Positions 48,535 to 60,403 of a stretch of DNA of 64,000 nt are shown piece after piece. Source of the stretch: Pieris napi (Eukaryota > Arthropoda > Insecta > Lepidoptera > Pieridae). The notes beneath the pieces were generated by a model. That model searched no databases, was not told where the DNA came from, and saw only the letters and a list, made by a program, of their open reading frames with translations. The position numbers and the translations under genes are program-made. Numbering within the stretch: the stretch's first letter is position 1; the number at the start of each line of letters is the position of its first letter. The stretch covers positions 4,754,501-4,818,500 of the forward strand of contig NC_062238.1 of NCBI RefSeq assembly GCF_905475465.1, written 5' to 3'.

Positions 48535-51500
48535 TCATACTCTTTTTAACCGACCCGTGTGTATATCTAATTTGCCGACGGTGCCCTTAGGGTCAGGGGA
48601 GAGAGAACTCCACTCTGTCACTGCGCATGGATTAAAATGATAATTTCCACAAAGGACTTTTTCCGACTCTTGCGTATTTTTAGAGTCATTTATACAAGAA
48701 CCCAAAATGCTATAAAATTCGATATTTAATATATCAATCCATTCGCGCAAATCATTACCAATTCGTTTAATGTTGGAGTTTGAAACTTCTTTCAACAGAA
48801 GTGACTCTTCTTTAGCAGGTACGAATTTCAGTGGTTTGATATTTGTTAAATTTCTATACGAATTTTGTGAACCACTATGAATCAAGCCAACTTCTTGATG
48901 TGATACTTCTTTTCCGGAAAAATATTCTAATGGTGTTATAAGAAACTTTGTTACAGCTACCAAAGTTGTTTGCTCAAATAGCCCTACTTTCCAAACTCCT
49001 GGTAGAAGAGGGTGTCTAATATTAGGTTTAATAAAATTCGTAAGGTTATTTTCATCCCTGCTGATAATATTAACATCAGCTAACATTCCTGCAGGATCCA
49101 GCCATAAAACTGTTAAATTTCCACTTTGCTTATGTGAAGAGAATTGATATAATAAAACTGGATCAGAGAAAGGACCTAAGATCCCACCAAAATTTCTAAA
49201 AATCATTTCTTTTTGGTCATAGTCGGAGCCTACTCTAAACGTTTTTATGTAATCTACGATTGGACTATTAAAGTTCAACTCTAAGTGATGTTTAGGCTTG
49301 TACCATGTTTCAATAACAACATTTAAACCATTATTTAACACTGCTTTGTGTAAAATTAAATTTCCTTTGTATACATCTGCATACTTATAAAGATGTATTT
49401 CTAATATTTCTCCCAATTTGATATCACAACCTTCTGTAGCTAAGATTTTTGAATTCTGACGAATAATACTCCCCGCGTGTGACAAAACTGTATCGTCAGT
49501 ACTTGCAGTTAAATCATTTGTATCATAAATGCTTTGCCAATAGGCTTCTAAATTGTTAATCAAATAATGATCATTAACTCCTATAAATTGTTCAACTCTT
49601 GTTATAATTTCTTGATTTATGATGGGCTCAAATTTACGGGCGAAAAATAACTGCCTATTTAAAGTATTTTGAATTTTTGCCCAATCCTCCGTTCTAAAAT
49701 CATTTGGTGAACATCCACACCAGTCAACCACGTGTTTATATTGACATTTACATCCCAATTTTCGCTTCCAATTGGTTACGTGTAAATTATTATCCACATA
49801 TGTATTACAAAACTTTGAATTTCTCAAAACAGTGTGAAAAAATGATTCTGCTGGTAAAAGCGTATGTTCAAATATTATTTCCAAACCTTTAAGTAGATCT
49901 TGTTTACCTTCAATAATGTATGAAACAAAGTCAGGGGATAAAGCCACCCAGTCACTACCACCATCAATTGTAATACCACGGGGTAGTTTCCGTTCACCTA
50001 TTCTCCACATATGTGTTTCGCACTCAAGAAACGTTTTATCGAGACCTTGTTTTTTAATAAACCTTTGAACTTCACGTCCATGGGACTTTACAAAGTTCAG
50101 ACCCTTATTGGCTGATAAAAAGTTTTCAAGTTCTTCCAAAGATTTTATAGGAAAGTCACTTTCACTTAAATTAATAACGTAATCCCACTCCCAACCCAAA
50201 TCAATAAAATCCTTCATACAATTAAGCAGCATCTTAAGTAATGAAGCACCACCCCAAATTGTTGAGAATCTAACTGGAGCCAATCTTATATTTGGAAACT
50301 GCTTTTCAAGGGATGATAGCTTGCGATGCAGGTGGTCCTGCCTCTGTAAGATTATAACAAAAAATTTACAAAAAAAATTTAGTTAAACATTAAATAAAAT
50401 TACTTTTAAAATGAAAGCTTTAGAAAAGGATAGATAACAACATTTTACAAGGGCCTTTTACCTAGCTATAAATAGCATATGACACATGTTAGAAAGTGAT
50501 CATCAAAATAAACAACGAGTGTCTTATACAACTGTCCCTTTTTGTGTTGTTATTAATAGAAAAAACCCTATGAGTTTGAACTAACAACACATAATTTACT
50601 TACTTTGTCAATATGAATATAAAAATAGTGATTTTTTCTGTACAAGGTATTTATTAATCGATATACTTGTCTCAGGGCTCTTCCATTTAAAGTTAATAGA
50701 AATACTATTCTTATTGATTTTCCATCTTGATTTTTTATTTCCGGAGTCTGTGGAATAAATTCTGTAAAAAAAGATCACATATTGTTTGTTATTGTATTCA
50801 TAAGTTTAATGAAGTAAGTCTTCGTTAAAAAAAATTCAAAATTGAAATGAATAAGTGAATTGCCATTATTCCATACCTATAAAACATAGGCACAGTTTTA
50901 CAATTTAAATTTTTTTTTATAACTAACTGAAAATTAATAATGACTAAATTGAGTTATAACCATTTCAATCAGATTTATATTTAACGTAATTCGGATCTGA
51001 AATGAATCCTAGAAAAAATTTAGTTAACGTGCATCAAAGGAAATAAATGTTTAATTTAAGAGACAAAGATTTAATTTTGTTTTGTAAAAATGTAAAGTAA
51101 AACAAATTACGTATTTATTGTATTACTCCTACATCATTTGAAACTGACGTAAAATCAAACATACAATTAGCATATTGGTGTAAAAATCCAAATTCATTGT
51201 AAATAACTGAGAACTATCATAACTGAAAGCATCAAAAAATTTGCGATTAAGATATTTTTGATCAAAGACAGCAACCAATTGCCAATTTTTCTTTATCTAC
51301 CTATTTAAAACAGGCAGTGAGATACATACATATAATGTAAAAATTATACGTTTATAACGTTTGTGATTACGATATTATAAAGTCAATGCCGAGGAAATTT
51401 TACCTTGGATAGATACGTACATTACCTAAAATAGCTGTGAGTGTGACTTTGATATAATATATTTTTGTCTTATTGAATTGCGACGTTAAGATTAAATAAA

Positions 51501-53097
51501 AGTGTGATGTAATTTATGGACATAAATATTTATTTAGCTAGCTGGAACTAGAATTTACGGTTGGTACTGTTGAAAGGTTTTCTCCAATTTCAAAAAAAAC
51601 TATGCTCTCTATGTTCGTGAAATGTTACAAACTGTTTTTAAAATATATTACGGAAATAAATAAATGTAAAATAACGTATGATAATAAATTATTATTTAGG
51701 GACTGTTTGAGAAGACAGTCCAGCCCGTCTGTCAATTTAAACAGTCTTATTAACTTTTTCATTATTTTCCAAGTCTTTCCGAGTCTATGTCGGTAGAACG
51801 TTCATAAATTAAATTATTAATTGTATACCAACCTCAACTTATACCATACAATTCTATTCATCTTGAATATAAAACCGTTATATTCATTGATTAAAAGAAA
51901 ATAATTTATCCCCAACTGTACTTATCATACTTTCTACAAATACAGGATTGTTTAAAAGTGAAATATGTGTATGACATAATTAGTTTTGTTATTTAATAAT
52001 TTTGTTGTTTTTTTAAACAACAGCCCTTTTCTGCTTTCCCGAAGTCAGGTTTTTCTTTATACAACCAATGAACCCAAAGGTATTTAAATAATGTTATGTA
52101 ATACTTACTATGCAGGCCAGTTTCATAAACATTCATAGTAAAGTAACCACCACAGACTTGGCTAATATCCCCAGGACATTTCATGTCACATGATTTATCA
52201 GGTATTTTAGAAGTTTCAGGAGGAGATTCCTCTCCACAAAAACACTCCGTTCTACAAATAATACAATATACAATATCTATTTTCTATAAAATCTGATGTC
52301 TCATAAACTTGAATAACCACATTTATATATCTGTTTATTTAATCATTTTAAATAAGTGCATTACCAACTCACTAACCAATAATAAAACAGGTCTATTTTT
52401 TCTGACTGGGCAATATAGAGCTGAAAGTTAAATTAAATGTAAAAATAAGGTAAATAATTTAATTCATCTCAATTTAAGAATACTTTAAACATTAAGAAAA
52501 CACTCACCCATATTGGACACCGGCATAGGGAAATCCAGCTTGAACACATATATCTAAGCAGTATAGTGGAGAGTTCAGATTTGCATAATTACCATAAAAG
52601 CTTGATAACAATCTCAGTTTTTTTTCATCCAAATAGCAACCTATATGTCGCCCAAATATCTTGGCATTCAATTTGCAATAATTATTCAATTCTTGTGGAT
52701 AAAAATTACCATCTTGAATAAGACATGTTTTATTTACAATAAGTTGCTTACAAAACTGAGATTTAGCTCGGTGAATAGCTGAAATAGCTTCCCGGCTTTT
52801 CACCTCACATATAGGAATGAAGTCTAATTCTTCCTTTCTTAGTACAGCTTTGTTTTGATGGTTTCTCGGAGATAAATCTTCATCGTCACTTATACCTGGG
52901 TTGATTCTTCTTGCAGAAACTTCAGCTAAGTTGTTTAAATGAAGGGAATTGTGGCTACTTCTTCGTAAAAATTTATTCTCATGAATAGAAGGAAAATAAT
53001 TTATCGATATTAATATCTGAGCAAAGAATATAGTTAGAACAGTAATAATCAGGCACTTAGCGTACTTGTACAATATCCTTCTTATATTTAATACCAT
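48535..53097 (-). CDS. oxt: Peptide O-xylosyltransferase
   Basis: Golgi/ER enzyme that transfers xylose from UDP-xylose to serine of proteoglycan core proteins, the first step of heparan and chondroitin sulfate synthesis. Exons (- strand): 53097-52508, 52251-52109, 50761-50604, 50343-48535, giving 899 residues. Residues about 15-33 are a signal anchor (CLIITVLTIFFAQILISI), so this is a type II membrane protein. A Cys-rich WSC domain follows (YCLDICVQAGFPYAGVQYG; ECFCGEE; MKCPGDISQVCGG, to about residue 240). The GT14 catalytic core starts at about 262 (RIVFLLTLNGRALRQVYRL) and includes YIHIDKRQDHLHRKL, RFSTIWGGASLL, WDYVINLSESDFPIKS, GSDWVALS and LLPAESFFHTVL. A C-terminal XylT domain completes it. 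Length matches insect orthologues. The last exon holds two thirds of the protein. Introns 50762-52108 and 52252-52507 show nothing notable. Divergent from ecd. Confidence 0.95.
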
Positions 53098-53385
53098 TTT
53101 AAGTTTATTTAATTATTTCTAAATGTTTTTATTTTTAACCTCAAACATATACATGACGATTGACATTTGACATATATATGACAATCAATGGACAATGGTC
53201 CATTGCTACAATAATCTTTAGATACATTTATACTCACAGCTAGACGACAGACGACAGCTGAGTGCTGACTTTCGTATGTCAAAAACGTATTGGATTTGGC
53301 GTGCCGAGCAATAAATGTTAAAACTCGATGTGTATTGTGTACTTAAAAAAACTTTTATAAGTATATAATTAACAAAATAATAGAA
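53098..53385. promoter_or_regulatory. Shared divergent promoter oxt / ecd
   Basis: Only 288 bp lies between the oxt start codon (- strand) and the ecd start codon (+ strand). It includes a CATATATATGACAATC stretch and two near-copies of GACAAT / TTGACAT around 53155-53185. No TATA box was identified with confidence. Confidence 0.55.
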
Positions 53386-55192
53386 ATGGTACGCAAAGGA
53401 AAAGAACTTAACTTTGATGACACCATCCAGTGTCGGTTTTATTCCCGCAACAAGTATTGTAAACAAGAGTGGGAATATCTATGCAACGATTTGAACGTTA
53501 CAATAAATAAAATATCAAACGGGTATTTGTGGAATAGAGATGAATTTAAGATTGATGTCCCATTGCAAATAGAAGAAAACAAAATAAGTAGATATTTCTA
53601 TCATAATATGGGAAGCAATACATATATTAATATACCAATTCCAAAATGTCCCTAATTAAATATATTTCTTATTACAGATATTGAGTATTTAATAAGTTTA
53701 ACATGTTTTGGTGACAACATCGAAGATGAATGGTTCATAGTTTATTTGGTTTATGAATTAACTAAACTCTATGAGGACTTGATAGTCCACATGGAAGATG
53801 GGGATGGTTGTTTTCTTTTAATTGAAGCTGCAAATTGTCTACCATGTTGGTTGAAGCCTGATAATGCTGACAATAGAGTAAGTTTTAAGACACAAACAAA
53901 ATTTTAAAATATAAGTTTTTTAATTATATTTTTCGTTTCAGGTTTTTTTGTCTCAAAATTGTATTCATTTAATTAATCCTCACTTGATCAGCTTAGAAGA
54001 TGATCTGGATATTTGTAGTGCTGTTAAAATATTAATAGATAATTGTGAGAACACTAAAGCAAGCTGTGAAATACAAAACGCAATTCAAAAGAGAATTAGT
54101 GGCTATCCTGAGAAAATACAAGACACTATTCACACAGCAATTGTAAGTTTACCAAAAGAGATTGCTACCGTATTGAAATTAAAACCTTCACTTATTTCTT
54201 CAATAGTTAACACTTACTGTAATTATGACATGTTTGAAGCAAAAATTTGCAAAGAAGTTAACTATACAGATTGTATTGATGTTTCAATTACATTCACTAA
54301 ATTTTTATATGCAATGCTGCTCCATGCTAGTCTGCGAAAGAATGTAAATAAACATTATTTAACAGCTCAAGATGAAAAGAAAAAGGTGCTTGGTTATAAG
54401 TTAACATGTGGTTATGAACTGATAATGAATCAGTCTACCCAGGATATTTTTCTCTCTCCTGAATATAAAAAGTTTCTAAATGGTTTAACAAACATGGGGT
54501 ATTTTAGAAATAACATTGAAGGTTCTCAAGAGTATAAGGAACTTTTGGAAAAGGCTAAAACAAATTTCCTTACAATGGAATGTCCAATGAATAAACATAT
54601 TTATAATGAAATATGTAAAATTAAAACAGAAGACTCCTTTTATAATATAAAACAGCAGCTTTCACTGGGTGATTTTGAACTTACTGAAGATGATGATAAT
54701 TGGCTAAACATTTCTCCTGATCAATTAGATGATGTATTAACAAGCAGATTTGGAGCTAATACTACAGATAAAGATAAAACTATTAATTCAGCTCAGAATA
54801 TTACATCAGCTTTAACAGACTTTTTAAAGAAGAATTCTGATTTTGAAGGAATTGAAAAATCTATTGAACATTCTGAAGATAATAAAATAGAATTTGATCC
54901 TGATCAATTTACAAAATGTTTAGATAAATATTTAAATATTGTAACATCAAATGACACTATAGAATTAAGTGATGATAGTGAGTATAGTGACATGGATGAT
55001 GAAGTTAGTCAACAAGTTGATAAAGAGCTGTGTTCTGTTTTGTCATATTTGCCTAAATCAGACCATCATACAGTTAAAAATAACTTAATACAAAGTATAA
55101 AAGAAGAAGGATTGTCTGGACCATCAAGTAACATACTGAAAACAATAGGCATTAATAAAACAGATTTATTAGATTCTGATGATGATGAATAA
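53386..55192 (+). CDS. ecd: Ecdysoneless (ECD/SGT1-like) protein
   Basis: Ecdysoneless is needed for ecdysone production in Drosophila and acts as a co-chaperone-like factor for the U5 splicing machinery and cell-cycle control. Exons 53386-53587, 53678-53877 and 53942-55192 give 550 residues. The hallmark FGDNIEDEWFIVYLVYELTK (residues 78-97) and DGDGCFLLIEAANCLPCWL follow the second junction. After that come VFLSQNCIHLINP and a conserved helical middle (GYKLTCGYELIM). The C-terminus has acidic runs (ELSDDSEYSDMDDE; DLLDSDDDE), as in the family. The first donor is ambiguous. ATAA|GTAGAT at 53587 gives phase and spacing that fit the family. A later AAAT|GTCCCT (53646) keeps phase but adds 20 residues. 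The final exon opens at GTT, not at an ATG. The stop overlaps an AATAAA (55188-55193); another lies at 55246-55251. Confidence 0.92.
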
Positions 55193-55279
55193 AAATATCC
55201 CCTTATATAAAAATATCCCCTTAGATAAAAATATAGTTTTATGAAAATAAAATATTCTATTCTTATAATTTCATTTGAA

Positions 55280-57008
55280 CTATAATCTGCAATGAGTACC
55301 ACCAGCAACAACAAGGGTTTCTCCCGTCATATAGCTAGCATCATCTGAGACCAAGTAGGCAACAGCACCGGCTATTTCATCAGGTTTTCCAAATCTTTTC
55401 ATGGGTACTATTGATAAAGACGTTTCTTTTCCTAAGTCAGTTGATGTTATCTGTAATCAAAATTATTTTGTAATTTTAGTAGCTTAGTCTTGTAAAAGTG
55501 AGATAAAATTGCATACTAGATACAAAAATATATTTAGCACAGCATTAAAAAATGTACTCACTGCAGAAGCGAATTTTGTAGCAACAACGCCTGGTGCCAC
55601 ACAATTTACTCTAATGTTTTCCCTTACAACTTCATTAGAAATTGCTTTTGTAAGTCCCACCAGAGCCGTTTTACTTACACTGTACACACCTAAAGGCTAA
55701 AAGAATATTTTGCAATTAGTGACAAAATGAAGCAGATACAACAAAAAAGTGACAAAATGGATTCCCTTGAATAAAACTTGGTCCAATGTTCCCACACTCT
55801 AGTAAAATATAATTTTTAATATGCCAATTAGCATAAATTAAATCATGTATGATCCAAACGTTTCTAACAAAAAAAATATAATATTAAGAACACATGCCAT
55901 TATGTGAAAAGGACAATAATACTCACTATTTCCACTACATAGAATTTTTAAATTAGTTAGTTTCAGAGGTCGTGACACAAAATCACATACTTCATTATAC
56001 AAACTAATGTACATACCTGCATAGGTTGATAAGCAGCAATTGATGATATGAAAACAATGCTGCCTCCACCCCGTTTAATCAATTCTGGGTAAGCTTCTTT
56101 AGCCAATAACCAAGAACACTTTACATTTATTTCAAATATTTTGTCCCAAGCCTTCTCTTCAGTCTAAAACACAAAATATACAAGTACAACATAAAGTAGT
56201 AGTTGGCTTAATAATAATAATCAGTGGAGCTACAACTGTAACTATGTAATTTATAAAATATGAATACTTAACTTTCTTAAAGCCATTCGAGACATTATTT
56301 AAAAAAAAAAATTATATTCTACATTATTCAATAATTTAAATTTAATTATCAATAATGATTATTGAATTGGTTATAATTTTTTAACTGTGTGCTTTCTTGA
56401 TTGATACTAAAGAAGTTAATGTTACCTCTAATGTGTCAGCCACAGAGGGGTTGACTGCTGCATTTGATACTAAAATATCTAGTCCACCAAACTTGCTTTT
56501 AGCCTGCATATAAAAGAAAAATTACCTATGTGAAGTGTATAAATATTTAAATAAACCTGTCTTTACATTTTAAAAAAATACAGGTTTTTTAAATTGTAAA
56601 ATTCTTCAAACTAAATATTTCATTAATTACTGTTGAGCAGACCGTTTCAAACAATTGTTTTCTTTGATCTTCATTTCCAACATGGCAAACCACACCTTCA
56701 ACTTGAATACCATCTCTGCGAAGTTCATCTGTTGCTTTTTTCACATTTTCCTCCTTCCGGCTACTAATTATAATTGAAGCACCTTCATTTCCAAGACGTT
56801 TTGCTATGGCATATCCAATTCTGAGGAAATATTCATTATTTGTAGCTGCATTGTGTTTTAATAAAGCTTTAGATATTATAACTTACCCATCTGTAGAGGC
56901 TGTAATAATGGCAACTTTTCCTTTTAATCTTGAACTATGAAAACTTTTTGTATTTACATGCTGAGCTAATATTAAAGGCACTTTCTTAATAAATGTGTTT
57001 CTAAGCAT
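55280..57008 (-). CDS. DHRS4: Dehydrogenase/reductase SDR family member 4 (DHRS4-like)
   Basis: NADPH-dependent short-chain reductase of carbonyls and retinal. Exons (- strand): 57008-56887, 56820-56643, 56503-56426, 56163-56017, 55696-55562, 55450-55280, giving 276 residues (human enzyme 278). The cofactor motif is TASTDGIG (36-43), with SNAAVNP (113-119), the DHRS4 form of the NNAG motif. The catalytic set is N139, S167, Y180 and K184 (YSVSK). KRFGKPDEIAGAVAYLVSDDA follows, then a conserved end. The last three residues are CRL, a permitted variant of the peroxisomal SRL signal. Residues 1-28 are basic and hydroxylated without acidic residues (MLRNTFIKKVPLILAQH), like a mitochondrial presequence. 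The exon-2 donor is ACG|GTCTGC; although weak, it gives exactly the family spacing. Convergent with ecd: stops 87 bp apart. Confidence 0.94.
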
Positions 57009-57645
57009 TCTTCGTTTCTAAAATACTACCTCGATTTGGATAATGATTATAAAATAATATGGAGTTCAAAGTCCAGCTAAAGTGGTTAGGTACCTAGTCT
57101 ATTAGAATGCTCAACTTCTTATCTCGTTAAAATCAGATTAGTTTTATTAAAAATATATTTACGTGTCTACTTAGGAACTATTAGGTACCTATCAAATTAT
57201 TATAAAAAATGAAAATTTACTCTAGTGAATGTTAATATTTGTGACCAGTCACACACCACAGTTCAATGTTCATAGTTCATACTTCATAGCCGTTTTTTGT
57301 TCGAAAACAGTAACTAAACTGTAACTAGTAATATTTCGATATTTACAAACTTACTAGAGATGACCACGAAAGTGACGAAACACTTGATTCGAATGATGAC
57401 AGTCAAAACTCGATTTTATAGAGATTATAATGTTAATTCGAATTACGAACTGTCAATTTATTAAATTTCTTTGATATATCCATTGATATACAAAAACCCA
57501 AGATGCACAATCAACGTCAAAAAAAACATCCTCAAAAAATGAGCGCAACATTCTAAATTGTGCGCTCATTTCAAATAGTCTCGGCTCTCGCGTCTAATAA
57601 GTGGAGTCGATGTTATTTATTTGTGTTTTTTTTTATAAATAAATT

Positions 57646-58012
57646 TGACGGCGCATTCCTAGCGCCATCTGTTTAGAAATACTAGAATTATTGGAACGAG
57701 ATTTGACTATGGTCAGTCTGGCGGAGCGTCGTGTCGATGGTCAGCGCGAACATGTTGAATTTCGTTTAGTTTTCGAACGTCAACGGCGAGCGCACCACGT
57801 CTGCGACGAATCGCTTTTTGTTCCAAATAATCTTGTGTCTTTTTGTTACAAAACTAATTAAAAGTGATTGATTAAGTGATTCCCTAATTACGAGTGAATA
57901 GATTTTAGTGAATTGCTGTAAGGGAGATACTTTTTGTGATTCTATTGTTCCTACCCACATAACAACTTATTGAAGACATGGCTTATTCTTATGATAGAGG
58001 GCATCCGCCCAT
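57646..58012 (+). repeat. 5' LTR of gypsy-like element
   Basis: A 367-bp direct repeat starts TGACGGCGCATTCC and ends CATCCGCCCAT. It matches the 3' LTR except for one 2-bp indel (near 57836) and one substitution (near 57999). The 5-bp AAATT precedes it (57641-57645) and also follows the 3' LTR. A possible primer-binding site, ATCAGAAGTGGGAT, follows directly; the matching tRNA was not verified. Confidence 0.85.
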
Positions 58013-58314
58013 ATCAGAAGTGGGATCCCATGCGCTGCTGACCGTGCAAAAACAACCACCTGACTAAAATAGCGCCTTGAAGTTGTTAAGTAATATGGAA
58101 ATTTTACTTACTCGGATGTTAGCGACAACGCAACCACCGGTGGCAACTGCTAACGCCCAGTATAGTGCAGTGAAATTCGTAGCATAATCGGGTAGACGCA
58201 GACGCGGATATAGAAGGTTGGTCTTAATTACTGAGCTTAAAGTACTGACTAAACATTTAGAGGGCGTAGATTTCTCTAGCTCTTAGCAGTGTACTGAAAA
58301 GGCGCGCAGCTTGC

Positions 58315-59021
58315 TTGAGCAACTTAAATTTGTATGAGCTGACATGGGAGAATGTAAAACAAAGTTTAATGGCTAGATTTTGTAAACCAAAATTATTTCA
58401 AGACTTCTTTGATGAAATATTGCGTTTTCAAATTGGAACAAAAGAAACTGCAGCAGAGTGGCCTGCGCTTATGGAATATGATCGAAACTATACCTAAAAC
58501 CCGAATCTCAAGATTTTATAACTGGATACGTCATATCGGTCTTATGTCAGAAGGATGATTTGATATGCCGTGAGCTAAACGCATATACTGTCACTATTAA
58601 ACCTCAGCTGTTTAGAATCTTAAAAGGCATTTCCCTAAAGCGAAGATCGGGTGTTACTGAAATCCAAGAGCCTGATTTCAAGCGACCTAGAATTGTGGAC
58701 GCAAGATTTCCTGGTAAATGTCATTTTTGTAAAATCCTCGGACACCGGCAAGCCGACTGTAAAAAGCGTCTTCGAGAAGATTCTTCTAGGATGACTAAGC
58801 AGCAAGATCCGTCAACTGCAACACGTGCCCCCGAGAAAACTTCTACCGTAACCTGTTATATATGCGGTCAAGTTGGACACATAGCAACAATTTGTAAAGA
58901 AAAGGAAAAAAAGGTGGTGGATCTACTGCAAGGTAATAGGTCAATATCTGCGAACAGTGGCTGTCGAGGGGCACCTTGGGGATGTCATCTGGTGAGTCAG
59001 TCTCCTTTTTTTTTTGTTTGA
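58315..59021 (+). pseudogene. gag remnant with two CCHC zinc knuckles
   Basis: The nucleocapsid part is open and carries two zinc knuckles, CHFCKILGHRQADC and CYICGQVGHIATIC, with a basic linker. They bind the element's RNA in related retrotransposons. The capsid part upstream (about 58315-58560) is similar in kind (WENVKQSLMARF) but is split between frames by stops near 58498 and earlier. Confidence 0.75.
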
Positions 59022-59310
59022 TAGCGGATCGTCTTGCTCGTTGAGAAAAGAGAGCTATTCTACTAAGTTCCCAAGTACTGTGCGCAATGATCTTGTGTAT
59101 CTTGCGGGCATTGGTGGTGATGAAATAAAATCTACGTCACAGATTTCGAGTGAGGTTAATCTTGAAAAATTTTTAAAACTCTTGACATTTCATGTAGTAC
59201 CAGACTCATGTCTTACCCTGTTATAATAGGTAGGAACATTTTAGAACACGGTGTGAGCGTCAAAATTAATAATGATAATTTGATTTTTTTTTTCAAATTT
59301 GAGGAACAAG
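59014..59310 (+). pseudogene. Retropepsin-type protease remnant
   Basis: Begins with FDSGSSCSLRKES, the aspartic protease DSG-type active site. LVYLAGIGGDEIKS and FHVVPDSCLTLL follow. A stop after this (near 59224) falls before the expected IIGRNIL region, which is present in the next frame. It ends where a normal reverse transcriptase would begin. Confidence 0.7.
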
Positions 59311-60403
59311 TTAATGTTTGAAGTCTAAAACTGACCTGACCCCACGTGTTCATCGTTGGTGGGCATTTTTACAAGCCTACGTTTTTGATATCATATATCG
59401 CGAGGGTCGTGGCATGGAGCACGCGGATTGCCTTTCTAGAAATCTGCTGCCGGACCCCAATAGCTTAGTTTCCGAGTCACAAGTCTCTTCAAAACCTACA
59501 ATTCAGACAGTAAATTTTGTAGAAATACATCGGCGCTGGCTTTCTGTGGAACGGAAACGTGATGCAGAGGTCCAAGACTTGATCGACAAGCACAATAATG
59601 GCGATTTTCCTAAACCGGTTGGTCAGACATGTGACGTTAGGAATGGAGTTCTTTATAGGAGGAAACAAGATTATATCATGGCTGCCAGTCGTCCCACGTT
59701 CCCTAATATGGACTTTGATCAGTCACAAGCAAGGTCCCGCAGGTGCTCAGCCTGTGCAGCTACATTCTATTCCAAAAGCTCCGGTACCGTGGCAGACGAT
59801 TTATATCGACTTCACCCGCAAAATAAGGAGAAAAAGTGACCGTAAGGAGTATTGTTCGGTAATTGTTGATGCGTTCACTAAATGCGTATTATTAGAGCAC
59901 ATTAGACGCAGCTAGCGCGGTTCAAGCCGTTAAAAATGCCGTTTGCCTTTTTGGAGCACCTAAGCGCATAGTAGCCGATCAAGGCAGGTGTTGCGTTGGC
60001 CACGATTTCAGGAGCTTTTGTCCGGAGCGTAACATTGGGCTGCATTTTACAGCAACTGGCTCCAGCGGGGCAAACGGGCAAGTCAAGCGTGTGATGCGCG
60101 CTTTGAAAAGTTTTGCTAGCGATTATCGAAAGCGATCCCAATAGGCGTGACGAGTTGGGTAATGTGCAATTAGCGCTTAATAGTACTGGGTCTACAGTTC
60201 GGTATCCGTTCTCAATCTCTAGGTATGTCGAGAATTAGGTGTTCAAGTTAGGCAAGATGCGTCTCCTAACATACAAAGGGCAGCCGCATCCGATACTTTA
60301 CGATTTGACCAAGGTCGAGCTACTATCAAGCCATTTTCTAAGGGCGATTTCGTATTCATCAAAAGTTGCGAGCGCAACCAAACTGAGTTAGATAGGAAGT
60401 TTC
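59311..60403 (+). pseudogene. RNase H tail and integrase remnant
   Basis: The RNase H end (HRWWAFLQAYVFDIIYREGR, HADCLSRNLLPDP) is followed by the integrase N-terminal region, which is shortened (DAEVQDLIDKHNNGDFPKP, NGVLYRRKQ). The core comes in another frame: WQTIYIDFTRK (first Asp), YCSVIVDAFTKCVLLEH, then IVADQGRCC (second Asp) and ANGQVKRVM. The third catalytic residue, normally Glu in NGxVER, is Lys here (codon 60085-60087). Frameshifts lie near 59840, 59915 and later. A C-terminal KGDFVFIKS segment precedes the LINE insertion. Confidence 0.75.

Noticed and set aside
53646..53655. Reading ecd exon 1 through to the TAA at 53653-53655 as a complete 89-aa protein
   Set aside because: The conserved ECD core continues after the acceptor at 53677, so the frame must be spliced out before the stop.
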